This document shows, in pieces, positions 62,140-64,000 of a stretch of 64,000 nt of DNA. The first letter of the stretch is position 1, and each line of letters begins with the position of its first letter. The notes beneath the pieces were generated by a model. That model ran no database searches. It saw only the letters and a program-made list of their open reading frames with translations, and was not told where the DNA came from. The DNA is from Bradyrhizobium sp. BR 10289 (lineage in GTDB: Bacteria; Pseudomonadota; Alphaproteobacteria; Rhizobiales; Xanthobacteraceae), in the NCBI RefSeq assembly GCF_019455385.1, contig NZ_JACOFR010000003.1:248001-312000 (forward strand), in the 5' to 3' direction. Both the position numbers and the translations under genes were made by a program.

Positions 62140-63924
62140 CTACGCTGCCAGAACCAGTTCGCCAACCTCGCTCATGCCGGCTGAGCTGTCGCCGAGCAGC
62201 AGCGCCGCGATCTTCGCTTGCACGGCATTTTCCGTCAGCCGGAACGGATCGCCCGGCGACACCCGATGGTCGATGACGAGGCGCGAGAGCAGCAGGCGGC
62301 GCGCATCGCCGCGCATGGCGTGGATGCGATGCGCCTCCCAGGCGAGCGCGACGGCGCTCGCGACATGATAGAGCAGGCTCGTCGCCCGCCGCGCATCGGC
62401 TTCGTTCTCGGACTTGCGCGCGACCTCGCGCGCAAAGCCGACGGCGCGATCGACGAGGCCACGCAAGCGATCGCGCCAGGCCTGCGGAACGCACGCACTG
62501 TCGTCCAGCCGCGCATGCAGATCGGCCGCGAGCGCGGCTTCGGCGCCGTGGCGCCCGACCGCGCGCCGCAGCGCATCGATGGCAACGATGTTGCCGGTGC
62601 CTTCCCAGACCGAGCCGAGATGCGCATCGCGCAACAGGCGCGGCGTGGCGAATTCCTCGATATAACCGATGCCGCCGCGCATCTCGAGCGCATCGCCGCA
62701 GACTTTTCGCGCATCGCGCGTCGCGCGGAATTTCAGCGTGGGCGTGAGGATGCGCAGCAGCGCGGCGGCATCCTGGCTGCCGGCCTCGGCGCGGTCGAGC
62801 GCATCGGCCGTGAGAAAGCTCATCGACAGCGCCTGCTCGACCGGCAGCATGATCTTCAGCATCTGCCGTCGTCCAAGCGGCAGATCGATGATGCGGCTGC
62901 CGAACACCACGCGGTTTTTCGCCACCGTCATCGCGTCGTGATAGGCGCGGCGCATCAGCGCGGTGGATTTGACGCCGTTGGACAGCCGTGAGGAGTTCAC
63001 CATCTCGGCCATCTGCACAAAGCCGCGGTCGAGCTTGCCGACGGCGTAGGCGATCGCGCCTTCGAGCTTGATCTCGCCCGAGGCCATCGAGCGCGTACCG
63101 AGCTTGTCCTTGAGGCGCACGATCCGGTAGTGGTTCTGCGCGCCGTCGTCGAGGAAGCGCGGCATCAGGAACAGGCCGATGCCGCGCGTGCCGGGGCCGG
63201 CGCCTTCCGGACGCGCCAGCAGCATCAAGACTTTCGCGTCGGCGTTCGAGCAGAACCATTTTTCGCCATAGAGGCGCCAATGGTCGCCCTCCTGCACCGC
63301 GCGCGTGGTCAGGGTGCCGACGTCGGAGCCGCCTTCCTTCTCGGTCATGAACTGGCCGCCCTGGGTCAGCTTGCTCATGTCGGTCGAGGTCAGACCGTCC
63401 AGATATTTTGCCTTCAGCGCCTGGTCGCCGAAATTCGCCAGCAGTTTTGCGCAGCCGTCGGTGACGTTGATCGGGCAGCCCATGCCGAATTCGGTCTGGT
63501 TGAACAGGAAGGTGAAGGCGTGCTTGGCCACGACCGGATATTTGTCCGGCCAGCCCATGATGCCCTTCCGAATCGAGAGCGCGTGGATGCCGAACTCGCC
63601 GAAGGCGGCGTTCTCCAATTCGCGATAGGCCGGGTGATATTCGATCGACTGCACGTCGCGGCCGAACTTGTCACGCTGGTGCAGCACCGGCGGATGCCGG
63701 TCGGCGAGCCGCGCGCATTCGTCGAGACGGCCGCCGGCGAGCTCGCCGAGGCGATCGAGATGCGGCTCAATGTGACGGAACAGATTGTCCGGCAGATGGA
63801 TGCGCAAGAGATCCGTCAGCGCCGGATCGGCGCGGTAGAAATTCATGCCTGACGTATCGGGCGCCAGCAGGCCCGGCTGCTCGGCCGCGCCATGTTTCGG
63901 CTGCGCTGTGACCGGCTTGTGCAT
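62140..63924 (-). CDS. AidB-like acyl-CoA dehydrogenase
   Basis: The 594-residue flavoprotein has the long form of the acyl-CoA dehydrogenase fold seen in AidB: TDGCAKLLANFGDQALKAKYLDGL, GGQFMTEKEGGSDVGTLTTRA for the FAD loop, and RGGIGYIEEFATPRLLRDAHLGSVWEGTGNIVAIDALRR, the near-invariant AidB active-site block. E. coli AidB (541 residues) is tied to alkylation stress and binds DNA; many homologues are simply dehydrogenases of unknown substrate. GAAGAGGACGATC precedes ATG 63924. The upstream promoter runs to the window edge. Confidence 0.92.
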   Translation of the reverse strand: MHKPVTAQPKHGAAEQPGLLAPDTSGMNFYRADPALTDLLRIHLPDNLFRHIEPHLDRLGELAGGRLDECARLADRHPPVLHQRDKFGRDVQSIEYHPAYRELENAAFGEFGIHALSIRKGIMGWPDKYPVVAKHAFTFLFNQTEFGMGCPINVTDGCAKLLANFGDQALKAKYLDGLTSTDMSKLTQGGQFMTEKEGGSDVGTLTTRAVQEGDHWRLYGEKWFCSNADAKVLMLLARPEGAGPGTRGIGLFLMPRFLDDGAQNHYRIVRLKDKLGTRSMASGEIKLEGAIAYAVGKLDRGFVQMAEMVNSSRLSNGVKSTALMRRAYHDAMTVAKNRVVFGSRIIDLPLGRRQMLKIMLPVEQALSMSFLTADALDRAEAGSQDAAALLRILTPTLKFRATRDARKVCGDALEMRGGIGYIEEFATPRLLRDAHLGSVWEGTGNIVAIDALRRAVGRHGAEAALAADLHARLDDSACVPQAWRDRLRGLVDRAVGFAREVARKSENEADARRATSLLYHVASAVALAWEAHRIHAMRGDARRLLLSRLVIDHRVSPGDPFRLTENAVQAKIAALLLGDSSAGMSEVGELVLAA

Positions 63925-64000
63925 GATCGTCCTCTTCGTTTCCTCGCCTCGCGAACATTTGCGCTGTTTTGGCGCTTGCCGCGTTGAATGATGTCGATCA
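63925..64000. other. Upstream region of the acyl-CoA dehydrogenase gene (window edge)
   Basis: Seventy-six bases with no gene. The last bases contain TGATGTCGATCA, a dyad resembling an FNR/FixK half-site pair, but it is cut by the window edge and cannot be judged. Confidence 0.3.

Noticed and set aside
63989..64000. TGATGTCGATCA at the window end considered as a FixK box
   Set aside because: The site is cut by the edge and its first half lacks the TTGA start, so it cannot be assessed.

Overview
The window is chromosome-like DNA from a high-GC alphaproteobacterium, most probably Bradyrhizobium or a close relative such as Rhodopseudomonas. Five things point there: strong GC bias in codon use, a membrane ferritin gene of the MbfA type behind a textbook Irr iron-control palindrome, an EcfG-type stress promoter, an OpgC-type glucan modification gene, and many short inverted-repeat intergenic elements of a few recurring families. 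There is no phage, transposase, integrase, CRISPR array or plasmid gene. The genus call is inference from gene content; no 16S rRNA gene is present.

Layout. 1-12 kb: the end of a LysR regulator, a thioesterase, then an aromatic-acid region. It holds pobA, divergent from a complete DctPQM TRAP transporter, a DUF3237 protein, a crotonase overlapping an aryl-CoA (feruloyl-CoA type) ligase, a type II 3-hydroxyacyl-CoA dehydrogenase, a 4HBT thioesterase and an orphan branched-chain-amino-acid-type binding protein. Read together, these suggest uptake of a hydroxycinnamate or similar acid, CoA activation, side-chain shortening, release of 4-hydroxybenzoate and hydroxylation to protocatechuate. A thiolase is the one step not seen here. 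12-21.5 kb: two copies of a GST / palindrome / YafY-type regulator module, a Cys-cluster protein, a TAXI-type binding protein, a small membrane protein under an EcfG-type promoter, and a cyclic-nucleotide-gated K+ channel followed by a crotonase. 21.6-31 kb: a REC-EAL phosphodiesterase, a fatty-acid desaturase with a MetX-like hydrolase, a rubredoxin-tailed metallo-beta-lactamase-fold protein, an MFS transporter, and an acyl-CoA ligase divergent from an orphan binding protein.

31-38 kb: a HlyD / RbbA-like ABC / permease export operon, a DUF2059 protein and OpgC. 38-45.3 kb: a large cyclase-ATPase-TPR protein, several poorly characterised small genes including one that appears frameshifted, a divergent TetR/SDR pair with nested operator repeats, and an initiator tRNA-Met gene. 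45.6-64 kb: mostly catabolic and redox enzymes, namely a coniferyl-aldehyde-type dehydrogenase, a GMC oxidoreductase, CvpA, an atypical SDR, two metallo-hydrolases, a FAH-family protein, a GST, a serine hydrolase, an epoxide hydrolase, MbfA, a cytochrome b561, an amidase, a zinc alcohol dehydrogenase and an AidB-like acyl-CoA dehydrogenase.

The strongest new leads are regulatory. The duplicated GST-YafY modules carry related palindromes. Two look-alike operators sit in front of pobA and of the CoA-ligase operon. An EcfG promoter drives a 72-residue membrane protein. An FNR/FixK-like box lies upstream of the RbbA operon. A 27-bp palindrome precedes the hydrolase-desaturase pair. No wholly new multi-gene system is claimed.
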